64,000 nt of DNA. It comes from Telluria beijingensis. Its GTDB lineage: Bacteria; Pseudomonadota; Gammaproteobacteria; Burkholderiales; Burkholderiaceae_D. The DNA is taken from the NCBI RefSeq assembly GCF_030770395.1, contig NZ_CP132480.1, positions 3,215,792 to 3,279,791 on the forward strand. Reading direction: 5' to 3'. A program made the position numbers and the translations under genes. The notes below the pieces were generated by a model. It saw only the letters and a list, made by a program, of their open reading frames with translations. It ran no database searches and was not told the DNA's origin. Positions 1 through 8,649 of this stretch are shown here, in pieces (the first letter of the stretch is position 1; every line of letters starts with the position of its first letter).

Positions 1-361
1 GCGCGTCCTCGACCCGCTTCATGACATTACGCGGCACGACACCGATGGGCTGGTCGCCGTAAAAGCGCTTGTTGGATACGGACCGGATCGAAGTAACGAG
101 CGTATCCGTCTCCTCTGGCGCGTGTCCGGGCTTCTGTACTTTTCCCAAGCCGACTTTCAAGGGAAATCCATCGCCATTCTCATCGCGATAGGTCACGGTA
201 GTGCACGGGATGACGACAGTCGTCGAGTAACCGGCAGCATTGAGCAAATCTGCCTGGAGAACCAGACAAGGTCGTTGATCTTTCGCGATTTCTTCAGAAT
301 GCCCCTGAGGATTCAGGTTGACCAGCCAGATTTCCCCACGTTTAACCTTTGGCAAGACCAT
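1..361 (-). CDS. MazF/PemK-family endoribonuclease toxin (partial)
   Basis: The reading frame starts at the ATG whose first base is 361 and runs off the window after 120 codons without a stop. The product opens MVLPKVKRGEIWLVNLNP and carries the SEEIAKDQRPCLVLQ stretch, the usual N-terminal PemK/MazF fold signature; further on come TTVVIPCTT and the C-terminal GVVPRNVMKRVED. MazF toxins are usually 105-120 residues, so little is missing. These proteins cleave single-stranded mRNA at short motifs and are held inactive by a small antitoxin. The start lies inside the 3' end of the upstream antitoxin gene (20-bp overlap), the normal layout for a coupled toxin-antitoxin pair. The family call is firm; the target sequence cannot be read from the protein. 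Confidence 0.85.
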   Translation of the reverse strand, partial: MVLPKVKRGEIWLVNLNPQGHSEEIAKDQRPCLVLQADLLNAAGYSTTVVIPCTTVTYRDENGDGFPLKVGLGKVQKPGHAPEETDTLVTSIRSVSNKRFYGDQPIGVVPRNVMKRVEDA

Positions 362-590
362 CTCCAGTAGTCATGTCGAACTCTTCGTCCATTGACTCGG
401 CCTCGGCGGAAAATTTTGCAGCCAAGAATGTGATCCGCTCAGCCAACTGCCGCTCGTTTTTTTCGCGTACAGCTTCGCGGATATATTCCGACACTTGCTT
501 GTCACTTGCCTTGGCAAAGCGCTCAGTCTCTTCAACGAGATCTTGAGGCATTTTCAGTGACACGGTCTTGACCGTAAGCGGTACGAGCAT
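342..590 (-). CDS. Ribbon-helix-helix antitoxin of the MazF pair
   Basis: An 82-residue protein. Residues 8-45 (VKTVSLKMPQDLVEETERF...VSEYIREAVREK) read as a CopG/MetJ-type ribbon-helix-helix DNA-binding domain; the acidic C-terminus (ESMDEEFD) would wrap the toxin. The start is supported by AAGGAG placed six bases before the ATG. The gene overlaps the downstream toxin by 20 bp. Antitoxins of this kind bind their toxin and repress their own promoter, and a perfect palindrome lies about 65 bp upstream at 655-674. A MazE-type AbrB fold is not seen, so the pair is better described as RHH antitoxin plus MazF/PemK toxin. Confidence 0.8.
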   Translation of the reverse strand: MLVPLTVKTVSLKMPQDLVEETERFAKASDKQVSEYIREAVREKNERQLAERITFLAAKFSAEAESMDEEFDMTTGDGLAKG

Positions 591-654
591 GGGGAACTCC
601 TTTGGCGGCGCGACAGGTATTTACGCTCTATATCGCCATGCTACTCGCAATTTC

Positions 655-674
655 GTAATACGTAAACGTATTAC
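655..674. promoter_or_regulatory. Palindromic probable operator of the mazF operon
   Basis: A perfect inverted repeat: arms GTAATACGT (655-663) and ACGTATTAC (666-674) around an AA centre. It lies between the end of the GNAT gene and the antitoxin start, 65 bp upstream of the latter, in locally AT-rich DNA. The position and the symmetry fit binding by a dimeric ribbon-helix-helix antitoxin; that it is the operator is inference. Confidence 0.55.
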
Positions 675-715
675 CTCACCAGAATACTGCTTGTCCGCTA
701 CTCCTTTGCATGGCA

Positions 716-1378
716 TCAACCTTTCGGCGGCTTGCGGGGCGTGAAAAACTTCACCGCCGCCCGCGCATTGGCCTTGACCGTATAGTCGATCGCCGCGAAC
801 TGCTCTTCCAGCGCCTCGGCCATCACGCTGCCCGGGCTGGGTGGCGGCAATTCGAGGTGGGCGTCGGCCTCGCCGTACTCGCGCTTGATGCGCATGCCGG
901 CCTTCCTGGCGATGTGCATCATGGTCTGGTTCGAGGTCAGGCACTGCATGTAGAGGGTGTCGACGTCGGAGTTGCGGCAGTGGATTGCCGCGCGCTGGAA
1001 CAGGCGCGTGCCCACGCCCTGCCCGCGCGCCGAGGCCGAGACGGATACGCCGAACTCGGCCACCTGCTGCTTGGTGGTCGACTGGCGCCCGTCGGCCGAG
1101 GCGAAGGCGAGATGGCCCATCCCGACCAGCTGGAACACATTGTTGACCACACCAAACACGATGTCGCGCGAAAAATCGATCTTGTCGACATAGGCGACGA
1201 TCTGCGCGTCCGGGATCATGCTGCCGAAGCGCAGCAGGCGGTCGTCGCCGTCCAGCGCCAGCAGATGACGCAGCACACGCCGGCGGTCGCGCTCGCTTAG
1301 TTCCTTGACCAGCACCGGCGGCTGGCCCTTCTTGCCCCTCAGGCCCTGGATCCAGCGGCGTAACGGATTGTCCAGCAT
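716..1378 (-). CDS. GNAT-family N-acetyltransferase
   Basis: A 220-residue protein with the GNAT acetyl-CoA binding signature at residues 109-130 (FGVSVSASARGQGVGTRLFQ, pyrophosphate loop RGQGVG at 118-123) followed by an IARKAGM helix typical of motif B. The N-terminal about 30 residues and the tail after residue 185 (VKANARAAVKFF) lie outside the core fold. The substrate cannot be predicted. It follows the diguanylate cyclase gene on the same strand with 33 bp between them, so the two may share a transcript. Fold call firm, role unknown. Confidence 0.8.
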   Translation of the reverse strand: MLDNPLRRWIQGLRGKKGQPPVLVKELSERDRRRVLRHLLALDGDDRLLRFGSMIPDAQIVAYVDKIDFSRDIVFGVVNNVFQLVGMGHLAFASADGRQSTTKQQVAEFGVSVSASARGQGVGTRLFQRAAIHCRNSDVDTLYMQCLTSNQTMMHIARKAGMRIKREYGEADAHLELPPPSPGSVMAEALEEQFAAIDYTVKANARAAVKFFTPRKPPKG

Positions 1379-1411
1379 CTCGATACCTTCACGGACTGCA
1401 ACCTTCGGATT

Positions 1412-3004
1412 CTAGCCGATCGGATCGGCGCTCGTCGTATTGTCGCGCGCGGCATGCTCCGGCGCCAGTTCCGGAGGAAGGTCTTGTCCCAGCCATTGCG
1501 ATTGCGGACTGACCACGAAACGCCCCTTCCCTGCCTGCTTCGCTGCGTACATGGCCTTGTCGGCTTCCGCCAGCAGCGCTTCCTGGCCGCGCGCCGCGCC
1601 CAGTTGACCGCGTGCGCTGGCGATGCCGATACTGGCCGAGATCGTCACCGCGTGGCCGTCGGCCTCGACGATCGATTCGATTTCGGCCAGGGCCAGGCGC
1701 GCCACCCGCAGCGCGCCGCTCTCAGACGCCACGTCTTCGAGCAGGATGACGAATTCGTCGCCGCCCAGGCGCGCCAGCGCATCCTCGGCGCGCAGTTTCG
1801 CCCCCACCCGGCGCGCGACCATCTGCAGCACCAGGTCGCCGGCGGCATGGCCCCAGGTGTCGTTGACCGCCTTGAAACCGTCCAGGTCGATGAACATCAG
1901 CACCACCACGCTGTCGCGGCGGTCGGCGCGCGCCAGCGCCCGCTCCAGCAGGCGGGTCAGCTGGCGATAGTTGATCAGGCCGGTCAGGCTGTCGTGCTGG
2001 GCCAGGCGCTCGAGCTGGCGCGACTGCGCCTCCAGTTCGGCGGTGCGCTCGGCCACGCGCTGCTCGAGCGTCTCGTTGGCGGCCTGCAGGCGGCGGTTGA
2101 CGACGCCGATGATCCGGTAGCTGCGGCGCAGGCGGGCGCCAGCATACACCAGCAGCACCATCAGTACGGCGCTGTAGGCGAACAGGTAGCCGCGAAAGCG
2201 CTGGCGCTCGAGCAGCACGGCGTCGAAGGAATGGTCGAAGGCGCGCTCCAGGCGGTCGAGCGCGACGTCGCTGCCGACGGCGGCGATCTGCGCCTCGATC
2301 AGGTTTTCCAGCGGCCGTTTTTCCAGGATCACGCGGCTGCTGGCGATCACGGCATCCATCTTCTCGATCACGGCCGGCGAGAAGGCGATCTGCTGGGCCG
2401 CAACGTCGCCCAGGATTTCCTCGATGCGGGCTGCCAGCGCCGGGCTCGGCGCGATGTTGTAGCGCAGGGTCTCGGTCAACAGGGCATTCAGCGTGGTGTC
2501 GAGCCGCACCACGATGCGGCCCGGCGCCAGCGCCCCCTCGATGCCGGAAATCTCGGTCTTGAGGTCGGCCACGGCCGGCGGCATGTGCAGCAGCGCGGCC
2601 CGCAGCGGCGGATTGTGCCTGGCGAACTGGGCCACCAGCCGCTCCTTGCCGCGCAGCGCATCCTGGAGCTGGCCATAGGCGTCCTGGGCCGCGCTGTCGC
2701 CGGCGAACGGCAGCGCATCGCCCAGGCGCGCCATCAGGTCATGCATGCGCGGCAGTTGTGCGTCCAGGTTGAGCGGAGTGGAGGCGCGGCCGGTATGGGC
2801 GCGCAGGAGGCTGGCGTCCCATTCGGCGTCGAGCTTTTCCAGCTCGCGCAGGTTGAGCATGACGCTGCTGCGGATTTCGGGGTCGACCGCGTCGGTGCGC
2901 ACATACAGGAATACCAGCACGGCGCTCATGAACAGGAACGCCAGGCTGGCCAGCAGCATGCGGCGGCGGCCCCCACCTGCTCGCCATACCGACAAGGTGA
3001 ACAT
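1412..3004 (-). CDS. Membrane diguanylate cyclase (GGDEF domain)
   Basis: The product makes cyclic di-GMP from two GTP at the inner membrane. I start it at the ATG at 3004 (530 residues) because GGAG sits seven bases before it; an in-frame start at 3103 would add 33 residues with no ribosome site. Order: transmembrane helix about 17-34, helical periplasmic sensor region to about 270, second membrane helix about 272-289, coiled coil 300-337, then the GGDEF domain. The active site reads LARLGGDEFVIL (GGDEF at 414-418) and is intact. An inhibitory I-site RAED (405-408) lies exactly five residues before it, so product inhibition is expected. No EAL domain. The ligand of the periplasmic part is unknown. 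Confidence 0.9.
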   Translation of the reverse strand: MFTLSVWRAGGGRRRMLLASLAFLFMSAVLVFLYVRTDAVDPEIRSSVMLNLRELEKLDAEWDASLLRAHTGRASTPLNLDAQLPRMHDLMARLGDALPFAGDSAAQDAYGQLQDALRGKERLVAQFARHNPPLRAALLHMPPAVADLKTEISGIEGALAPGRIVVRLDTTLNALLTETLRYNIAPSPALAARIEEILGDVAAQQIAFSPAVIEKMDAVIASSRVILEKRPLENLIEAQIAAVGSDVALDRLERAFDHSFDAVLLERQRFRGYLFAYSAVLMVLLVYAGARLRRSYRIIGVVNRRLQAANETLEQRVAERTAELEAQSRQLERLAQHDSLTGLINYRQLTRLLERALARADRRDSVVVLMFIDLDGFKAVNDTWGHAAGDLVLQMVARRVGAKLRAEDALARLGGDEFVILLEDVASESGALRVARLALAEIESIVEADGHAVTISASIGIASARGQLGAARGQEALLAEADKAMYAAKQAGKGRFVVSPQSQWLGQDLPPELAPEHAARDNTTSADPIG

Positions 3005-3073
3005 CGTTTTTCTCCAACGCAACAATTTACAGATATTGCAGGATAGCAAAACGACGACCCGCACTACACAGAC

Positions 3074-3093
3074 CATGTAACTACATGTAACTA
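3074..3093. repeat. Two tandem 10-bp repeats upstream of the GGDEF gene
   Basis: CATGTAACTA occurs twice head to tail at 3074-3083 and 3084-3093, in the 109-bp gap between the end of cca and the start of the diguanylate cyclase. It may be a binding site upstream of the cyclase gene; nothing more can be said. Confidence 0.4.
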
Positions 3094-3113
3094 AAACCGT
3101 CAATACAACGCCA

Positions 3114-4208
3114 TCAGTTGGTTTGGTGCAACATCAGTGTGATCGCTTCGACACGTTCCTGGTGGACGGCCACCGGAATCGCGCTCTTGTGCTCGGCATG
3201 CCGCGCCGCGATGGCGCCCGCATTCACGGCGCGCGCCGCGTCGAGGGCTTGCAGCAGGCGCGCCGCCTCGCATTCGGCGGCCAGCAGCATGCGGCCGAAG
3301 CGCTCGGGCTTGCGGAAAGCATCGCAACGCTCGAACAGTGTGACGACCGCCTCGGCAGGCAGTACCGCGGCCTGGCGCAGCACGCCGCGCTCGCGCACCG
3401 TCATGACGGCCAGGTCGCGGCACTCATTCGGCACCTTGAGGCGCTTGCACACGGCCTGGACGGCATCGACGCCCTCCAGGCCGCGCATCAGCACGGCAAA
3501 GCGCACCTCGAGCACATGGTCGGGCGTGGTGGCGCGGTCGATCGCCCGCAGCAGGCATGCGCCGTCCGGCAGGTCGGGCGCCGGCAACTCGGGCAGGAGT
3601 TGCGCCAGCGCGCCGCAGTCGTCCAGCACGGCCAGCATGCGAGAGGGCGTGTTTTCCATCAGGCCGCGCGCCAGTTCCTGCCATACCCGCTCGGGCACCA
3701 GGGCGTCGACTTCGCCTTCATCGACCATGCGCCGCATCAGGGCATTGGTTTCTGGCGCCACCGTGAATTCGGGCAGGCGCGCGGCGAAGCGGGCGATGCG
3801 CAGGATGCGCACCGGGTCTTCGGCGAAGGCATCGGACACGTGGCGGAACAGCCGCGCTTCCAGGTCTTGCCGGCCATTGTGCGGATCGACGATGTGGCCG
3901 TCCTCGGCCTGGGCCATGGCGTTGATGGTCAGGTCGCGCCGCACCAGGTCCTGTTCCAGCGTGACGTCGGGGGCGGCGTGGAACACGAAGCCATGATAGC
4001 CGGGCGCCGTCTTGCGCTCGGTGCGCGCCAGCGCGTATTCCTCTTGCGTGCGCGGATGCAGGAAGACCGGGAAATCCTTGCCGACGGGGCGGAACCCCGC
4101 TGCCAGCATCTGCTCGGGCGTGGCGCCGACCACCACGTGGTCGTGGTCTTTCACGGGCAGGCCCAGCAGGGCATCGCGCACGGCGCCGCCGACGACGTAG
4201 CTGCGCAT
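3114..4208 (-). CDS. cca: CCA tRNA nucleotidyltransferase
   Basis: Adds or repairs the 3' CCA end of tRNAs without a template. The start is the ATG at 4208, giving 364 residues; the open frame extends 138 codons upstream but that part overlaps the GST gene in another frame and is not family-like. The nucleotidyltransferase head carries GGAVRD (7-12), the metal-binding DxD as DHD (21-23), and RRDLTINAMA; the HDP-like NGRQDLEARLFRHV and DPVRILRIARFAARL elements follow. Bacterial enzymes of the E. coli type (about 412 residues) end in an HD phosphohydrolase domain; that domain is absent or reduced here. The gene begins two bases after the GST stop, so the pair is very likely co-transcribed. Confidence 0.92.
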   Translation of the reverse strand: MRSYVVGGAVRDALLGLPVKDHDHVVVGATPEQMLAAGFRPVGKDFPVFLHPRTQEEYALARTERKTAPGYHGFVFHAAPDVTLEQDLVRRDLTINAMAQAEDGHIVDPHNGRQDLEARLFRHVSDAFAEDPVRILRIARFAARLPEFTVAPETNALMRRMVDEGEVDALVPERVWQELARGLMENTPSRMLAVLDDCGALAQLLPELPAPDLPDGACLLRAIDRATTPDHVLEVRFAVLMRGLEGVDAVQAVCKRLKVPNECRDLAVMTVRERGVLRQAAVLPAEAVVTLFERCDAFRKPERFGRMLLAAECEAARLLQALDAARAVNAGAIAARHAEHKSAIPVAVHQERVEAITLMLHQTN

Positions 4209-4210
4209 CG

Positions 4211-4930
4211 TCACTCGCCCGGCAGGTCGGCGTCGTGGACCGGGGTGGGGTCGGTTTCGGCCATGGCTTCGCGTACCCAGCGCGCAACCGCCGGATGGGC
4301 CAGCACGCGCTCGCAATAGGCTTGCAGGGCCGGCGCCAGCGCCACGCCATAGGTCTGGAAGCGGCACACCACCGGCGCATAGAAGGCGTCGGCGATCGAG
4401 AAGTCGCCGAACAGGAACTGACGGTGGCCGAAGCGCGACAGGCAGTCTTCGAAGATCTCGCAGATGCGGCCGATATCGGCCTGGGTGCCCGGGGTGCGGC
4501 CACGGCCCGGCAGGCGCGCCTGGATATTCATCGACATCGTATTGCGCAGCTCGCCGAAGCCGGAATGCATCTCGGCCACGATCGAACGCGCCAGCGCGCG
4601 CGCGGCCACGTCCTGCGGCCACATATGTTTATCCGGGAATTGCTCGGCCAGGTATTCGATGATGGCCAGGCTGTCCCAGACGGTCATATCGCCCGACATC
4701 AGCACCGGCACCCGGCCCGCGTGCGAATAACGCGCGATCTGGTTGGCGGTGTCGGGCTGGTCGAGCAAGACCTTGACCTCGGTGAACGGGATGCCGAAGG
4801 CGACCGCCGCGACCCAGGGCCGCATCGACCAGGAAGAGACGTTCTTGTTGCCGATGATCAGGGTGAGTCCGGGATTGCGGGTCGCGTCGAGCGTGCGCGC
4901 GAGGATGGGGTCGCGTTCGATGGTCTGCAT
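4211..4930 (-). CDS. Glutathione S-transferase family protein
   Basis: A 239-residue protein with a thioredoxin-like N-terminal half (LTLIIGNKNVSSWSMRPW, serine-type active site in NVSSWS) and the glutathione-binding GRVPVL cis-proline and DSLAIIEYL elements, followed by an all-helical C-terminal half. It resembles the YfcF-like group of bacterial GSTs more than the SspA type. It sits 16 bp after the SDR gene and 2 bp before cca on the same strand. The substrate is not predictable. Confidence 0.85.
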   Translation of the reverse strand: MQTIERDPILARTLDATRNPGLTLIIGNKNVSSWSMRPWVAAVAFGIPFTEVKVLLDQPDTANQIARYSHAGRVPVLMSGDMTVWDSLAIIEYLAEQFPDKHMWPQDVAARALARSIVAEMHSGFGELRNTMSMNIQARLPGRGRTPGTQADIGRICEIFEDCLSRFGHRQFLFGDFSIADAFYAPVVCRFQTYGVALAPALQAYCERVLAHPAVARWVREAMAETDPTPVHDADLPGE

Positions 4931-4946
4931 GGTTGTCGTTGGTGGT

Positions 4947-5921
4947 TTAGCGTCCGGCGTGGCTGCGATGGGCGTCGTGGCGGTCGCGCCCGGTGAGGTA
5001 ATGCGGGGCGACCGACTCGATCGCCGTGAGCTTGATCCCCAGCGCCTCGGCTGTCAAGGCATCGGTGCCGGGGGCCACGACATTATCGACCAGCATCGAG
5101 TCGAGGTTGTCGCGGCTGATGACGGGATCGCCCGGCAACAGCTCGAACAGCCCCGCCTGCAGGCGCGCCGCCCAGTCGGGCAGGCCGAGCACGCGCCGCT
5201 CGCGGCCGGCGAAGCGGCCGGCCAGGCGCACCAGCTCGCCCAGGGTATGGACAGTCGGGCCGCCCAGCTCGATGGTGGCGCCGCGGGTATCGGGCCGCGC
5301 CAGCACGATGGAAAAAGCAGCGGCGACGTCGCCCACGTACACCGGCTGGAAGCGGGCACGGCTGGCCGCCAGCGGCACCAGCGGCAGGTGGCGCTGCAGG
5401 CGCGCGAACATGGTGAGGAAGTGGTCGCCGGGGCCGAACACCACCGAGGGCCTGAAGATAGTGGCCGCCACCGCCGGCTGGCTGCGCGCGGCGAGTTCGC
5501 CATCGGCCTTGGAGCGGCCGTACATGGAGGGGCTGGCGGCGCTGGCGCCGAGCGCGCTCATGTGCAGGTAGCGCGGGACGCCGGCGTCCGCGCAGGCGGC
5601 GGCGATGCGGCGCGGCAGCTCGACGTGCAGGTGCCGGAACCCCTCGCCATACGGCCGGCCATGGCCGCCGTGCAGCACGCCGACCAGGTTGATCACGGCA
5701 TCGCGCCCGGCCAGCAGCTTGCGCAATACGGCGTCGTCATGGATGTTGGCGACGTCGACATCGACGCCGGGCAGCATCGTCAGCTGCTTCGCGCTTTCGA
5801 AGTGGCGCACCGGCGCCAGCACGCCCACGCCATCGTCGGACAGGCGCGCGGCCAGGTGCTGGCCAATGAAGCCGGTGCCGCTGATCAGCACCACGTTCAG
5901 GGGCCGCGGGCTCGTGCTCAT
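4947..5921 (-). CDS. Atypical short-chain dehydrogenase (complex I NDUFA9-like)
   Basis: A 324-residue NAD(P)-binding protein of the atypical extended SDR group. The dinucleotide fold opens with VVLISGTGFIGQHLAARL (GxxGFIG), followed by AVINLVGVL and the tyrosine-lysine pair in SMYGRSKADGE. This type is commonly annotated as NDUFA9/complex I assembly-like or NmrA-like epimerase; its reaction is not established. It follows slt with a two-base gap and precedes the GST gene, an order that suggests one transcript slt-SDR-GST-cca. Confidence 0.8.
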   Translation of the reverse strand: MSTSPRPLNVVLISGTGFIGQHLAARLSDDGVGVLAPVRHFESAKQLTMLPGVDVDVANIHDDAVLRKLLAGRDAVINLVGVLHGGHGRPYGEGFRHLHVELPRRIAAACADAGVPRYLHMSALGASAASPSMYGRSKADGELAARSQPAVAATIFRPSVVFGPGDHFLTMFARLQRHLPLVPLAASRARFQPVYVGDVAAAFSIVLARPDTRGATIELGGPTVHTLGELVRLAGRFAGRERRVLGLPDWAARLQAGLFELLPGDPVISRDNLDSMLVDNVVAPGTDALTAEALGIKLTAIESVAPHYLTGRDRHDAHRSHAGR

Positions 5922-5923
5922 GG

Positions 5924-7996
5924 TCAGTCCAGCACCGACGCGCTGGCCTGGCGCGGGCTGACCGTGCCCAGGCGCGCCTTGAGCGACTGCGGCTTGCCCT
6001 CGAACACCGAGGCGTAGTTGGTGGCATTGGCCATCACGTTGCGCACATAGCCGCGCGTCTCGGTGAACGGAATGGTCTCGACGAAGATCGCCCCCTCCAT
6101 CGGCGCATCGAGCCGGCCGCGCCAGGTGCGCGAGCGGCCCGGGCCGGCGTTGTAGGCGGCCGTGGCCAGCACTTGCGAGCCTTCGAAATTATCGAGCACC
6201 ATATTCATGTAGTTGGCGCCGAGCGTGATATTCGTATGCAGGTCGTTGAGCATGGTGTGCACAAAATTATCCAGGCCAATCTTGGCCGCCACCCACTTGC
6301 CGGTGGCGGGCATCACCTGCATCAGGCCCGAGGCGCCGACGCCGGAACGGGCATCGCGGATGAAGCGCGACTCTTGCCGGATGAGGCCATACACCCAGGC
6401 TTTATCGAGGTTCAGGCCCTGGGCGGTGGGCTTGAGGACCTCGAGATGCGGCGCCGGGAAACGCTGGTCGTAGCTGAGCTCGGTGCGCGTGCGCAGCGAG
6501 GTCTCGACCATGCGGTCGAGGTGCTCGTTGCGGCGCGCCAGCTCGGCGGCGGCCAGCAGCTGACGTTCAGACAGCCCGCGCAAGCCCCAGTTCCATTCGC
6601 GGTTGCCTTCCGCGCGCAGGCTCAAACGGTAGAACTTCAGGGCCCGTTGCAGGCTCGCATTCGCGGTCGCCTGGGACAGTTCCGCGGCCGTGATCGGCGC
6701 CACCGGTGGCGGGGCCACGACCTGGTTGCCCAGCTCTTCGTTGGCCAGCTGGGTATAGAAGGTGGTCTGGGCGGCGATGCCCTGCCACAGCGCGCGCGCC
6801 TCCTGCGTGCGGCCTTCGGCCTGCAGGGCGCGGCCCAGCCAGTAGATCCAGGTCGTCTCGGCGCGCAGGTTGGGTGGCATCGCCTCGATCGTGGCGCGCA
6901 CTTCTTTCCAGTCGCCGCGGCGCAGCGCCATGCGGGTCTTCCACTGCATCTGGAATTCGGTCAGCGTCGCCCCTTTCGCGCGGTCCCAGTAGCCGTGGGC
7001 CTCGGGCGCCAGCGCGATCGAGGCCGCCAGCGCCACATTGGCCCAGCCGATGGCGCGCTCTTCGCTGGACAGGCGCGGGCCATGCTTTTCCAGGCTGGCG
7101 ACGGCGATCTTGAGCGTGGTGCGCGCCATGCGGCCGACCGCCACCAGGTAGAGCTCGCGCTCGGCGCGGTTGTTGCCGATGCCGCGCGCCAGCGCCACCG
7201 CCGGCATGTCCACCGCCTGGGCGGCGCGGGTTTCGGGCAGGCCCAGCAGCACGGCGACGCGGCGCGCGGGGCCAGTGGTATTGTCCAGGCCGGCGATGCG
7301 AAGCTGCCACAGCAGGTCGGCCTGGTTGAACTGGCCGTTGCCTGCCAGTTGCGCGATCAGGCCGCTGCAGGCGTCGCCATAGCCGGCCGGGGCCTTGAGC
7401 AGGGCGCGCGCTTCGTCGGCCACCCGCTCGCCGCGTTCGGCGCGCGCCAGCAAGGCATAGCAGCGCACCTGCACGCTGCCGGACTGGGCCAGCTCTCCGG
7501 CTTCGCGCTCGAAGGTATTCCATTCGCGCCGCTTGCCCAGTTCCATCAGCCACTCGGCGCGCAACTGCTGGGCCACGGCCGTGCCTTCGTGGCGGCGCAG
7601 CACTTGCATCACCTCGTCCTGGATGGCCTCGCGCAGGCGGGGTTTCAGACGATAATAGTCGACGTAGGATGCCAGCGAGTAATTGGACGGGAGGCGCGAG
7701 GCGATCGCATTGACGCGCGCGCCATCGTTCTGGCGCGCGGCTTCGCGCAGCAGCAGGAAGTTATCGTCATCGGCGCGGCTGTCGGCCACCAGGGCCGGTC
7801 CGGCGGGGGGAACCCCGACCGTGCCGGCGCCGGGCACCGAGGGCGCACCGGCCGGCACCGGCGGCAGCGCCACCTCGGGCGCGGGTGCATCGGGGTCTTC
7901 CTGGGCCATGACGCCCGCAGGCAGTGCGCAGGACAGAACAAGGGCAATAGCGGCCGGCAACAGGCCGGCGGACAATTTCGATTGATACATCCACAA
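5924..7996 (-). CDS. slt: Soluble lytic murein transglycosylase
   Basis: A periplasmic enzyme that cleaves peptidoglycan glycan strands leaving 1,6-anhydromuramic ends. A signal peptide (hydrophobic core LPAAIALVLSCAL, cleavage near AGVMA-Q) leads a 690-residue protein. The long middle is the helical U-shaped superhelix of Slt70-type enzymes; the C-terminal catalytic domain begins near residue 530, with the catalytic Glu in WVYGLIRQESRF (about E542), then GASGLMQVMPATG and AAYNAGPGR, all intact. E. coli Slt70 is of similar size. The start lies only 26 bp from the divergent cyclo-ligase start, so the two promoters must overlap or lie inside the genes. Confidence 0.92.
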   Translation of the reverse strand: MWMYQSKLSAGLLPAAIALVLSCALPAGVMAQEDPDAPAPEVALPPVPAGAPSVPGAGTVGVPPAGPALVADSRADDDNFLLLREAARQNDGARVNAIASRLPSNYSLASYVDYYRLKPRLREAIQDEVMQVLRRHEGTAVAQQLRAEWLMELGKRREWNTFEREAGELAQSGSVQVRCYALLARAERGERVADEARALLKAPAGYGDACSGLIAQLAGNGQFNQADLLWQLRIAGLDNTTGPARRVAVLLGLPETRAAQAVDMPAVALARGIGNNRAERELYLVAVGRMARTTLKIAVASLEKHGPRLSSEERAIGWANVALAASIALAPEAHGYWDRAKGATLTEFQMQWKTRMALRRGDWKEVRATIEAMPPNLRAETTWIYWLGRALQAEGRTQEARALWQGIAAQTTFYTQLANEELGNQVVAPPPVAPITAAELSQATANASLQRALKFYRLSLRAEGNREWNWGLRGLSERQLLAAAELARRNEHLDRMVETSLRTRTELSYDQRFPAPHLEVLKPTAQGLNLDKAWVYGLIRQESRFIRDARSGVGASGLMQVMPATGKWVAAKIGLDNFVHTMLNDLHTNITLGANYMNMVLDNFEGSQVLATAAYNAGPGRSRTWRGRLDAPMEGAIFVETIPFTETRGYVRNVMANATNYASVFEGKPQSLKARLGTVSPRQASASVLD

Positions 7997-8022
7997 CTCT
8001 CACATTACGCTGCATTGAAACC

Positions 8023-8619
8023 ATGACCGGCGAACCAAGAATACCACGCGCCTCCACGGCTCTACCAGACACCGGCCTCGCGCGCGAGGACAAGGCGCGG
8101 CTGCGCGCCGCCCTCAAGGCGCTGCGGCGCACGCTCGATCCGGCCACCAAGCACGCCTGGGACGACCGCATCGGCGCACGGGTGCTGGCCTGGTGGCAGG
8201 CCAATCCGCATGCGGCGCTGGGCGTGTACTGGCCGCTGGCCGGCGAGCCGGACCTGCGTCCAGCCTACGCGCAATTGGCCCAGGCGGGCGTACGGCTGGC
8301 ATTGCCGGTGGTGGTCGAGCGCGATGCGCCGTTGGGATTTGCCGAGTGGATACCTGGCGAGCCGACCGAATCGGACCGGCTGGGGGTGGCGGTGCCGAGC
8401 GATCTGAGAATGGTGGCGCGGCCGCCGGCGTTATTGGTGCCCTGCCTCGGCTTCAATGCGCAGGGGTATCGGGTGGGGTATGGCGGCGGGTTTTATGACC
8501 GGACGCTGGCGCCGGCGCCAAGGCCAGCGACGGTGGGGATTGCGTATGCCTGCCAGTTGGTGGCGTTCGATGGCGACGTCCACGACGTGCCGCTGGACGG
8601 GGTGATCACGGAAGAATGA
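8023..8619 (+). CDS. 5-formyltetrahydrofolate cyclo-ligase
   Basis: Uses ATP to turn 5-formyl-THF into 5,10-methenyl-THF. The 198-residue product has the N-terminal basic stretch (EDKARLRAALKALRR) and the diagnostic C-terminal motif GYRVGYGGGFYDRTL. The first about 18 residues are not typical and the ribosome site before the ATG at 8023 is weak, so a slightly later start is possible. It is divergent from slt and converges on metF, which also belongs to one-carbon metabolism. Confidence 0.9.
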   Translation: MTGEPRIPRASTALPDTGLAREDKARLRAALKALRRTLDPATKHAWDDRIGARVLAWWQANPHAALGVYWPLAGEPDLRPAYAQLAQAGVRLALPVVVERDAPLGFAEWIPGEPTESDRLGVAVPSDLRMVARPPALLVPCLGFNAQGYRVGYGGGFYDRTLAPAPRPATVGIAYACQLVAFDGDVHDVPLDGVITEE

Positions 8620-8649
8620 TGGCCGGGCGTTGCGCCCGGCCATCATGGC

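Noticed and set aside
621..944. Minus-strand frame whose last 31 codons lie outside the GNAT gene
   Set aside because: The bulk is a frame-shifted copy of the GNAT gene; the short remainder covers the operator palindrome and has no ribosome site of note.
6173..8026. A 617-codon plus-strand frame opposite slt
   Set aside because: Mirror frame of the transglycosylase gene; no recognisable domain.
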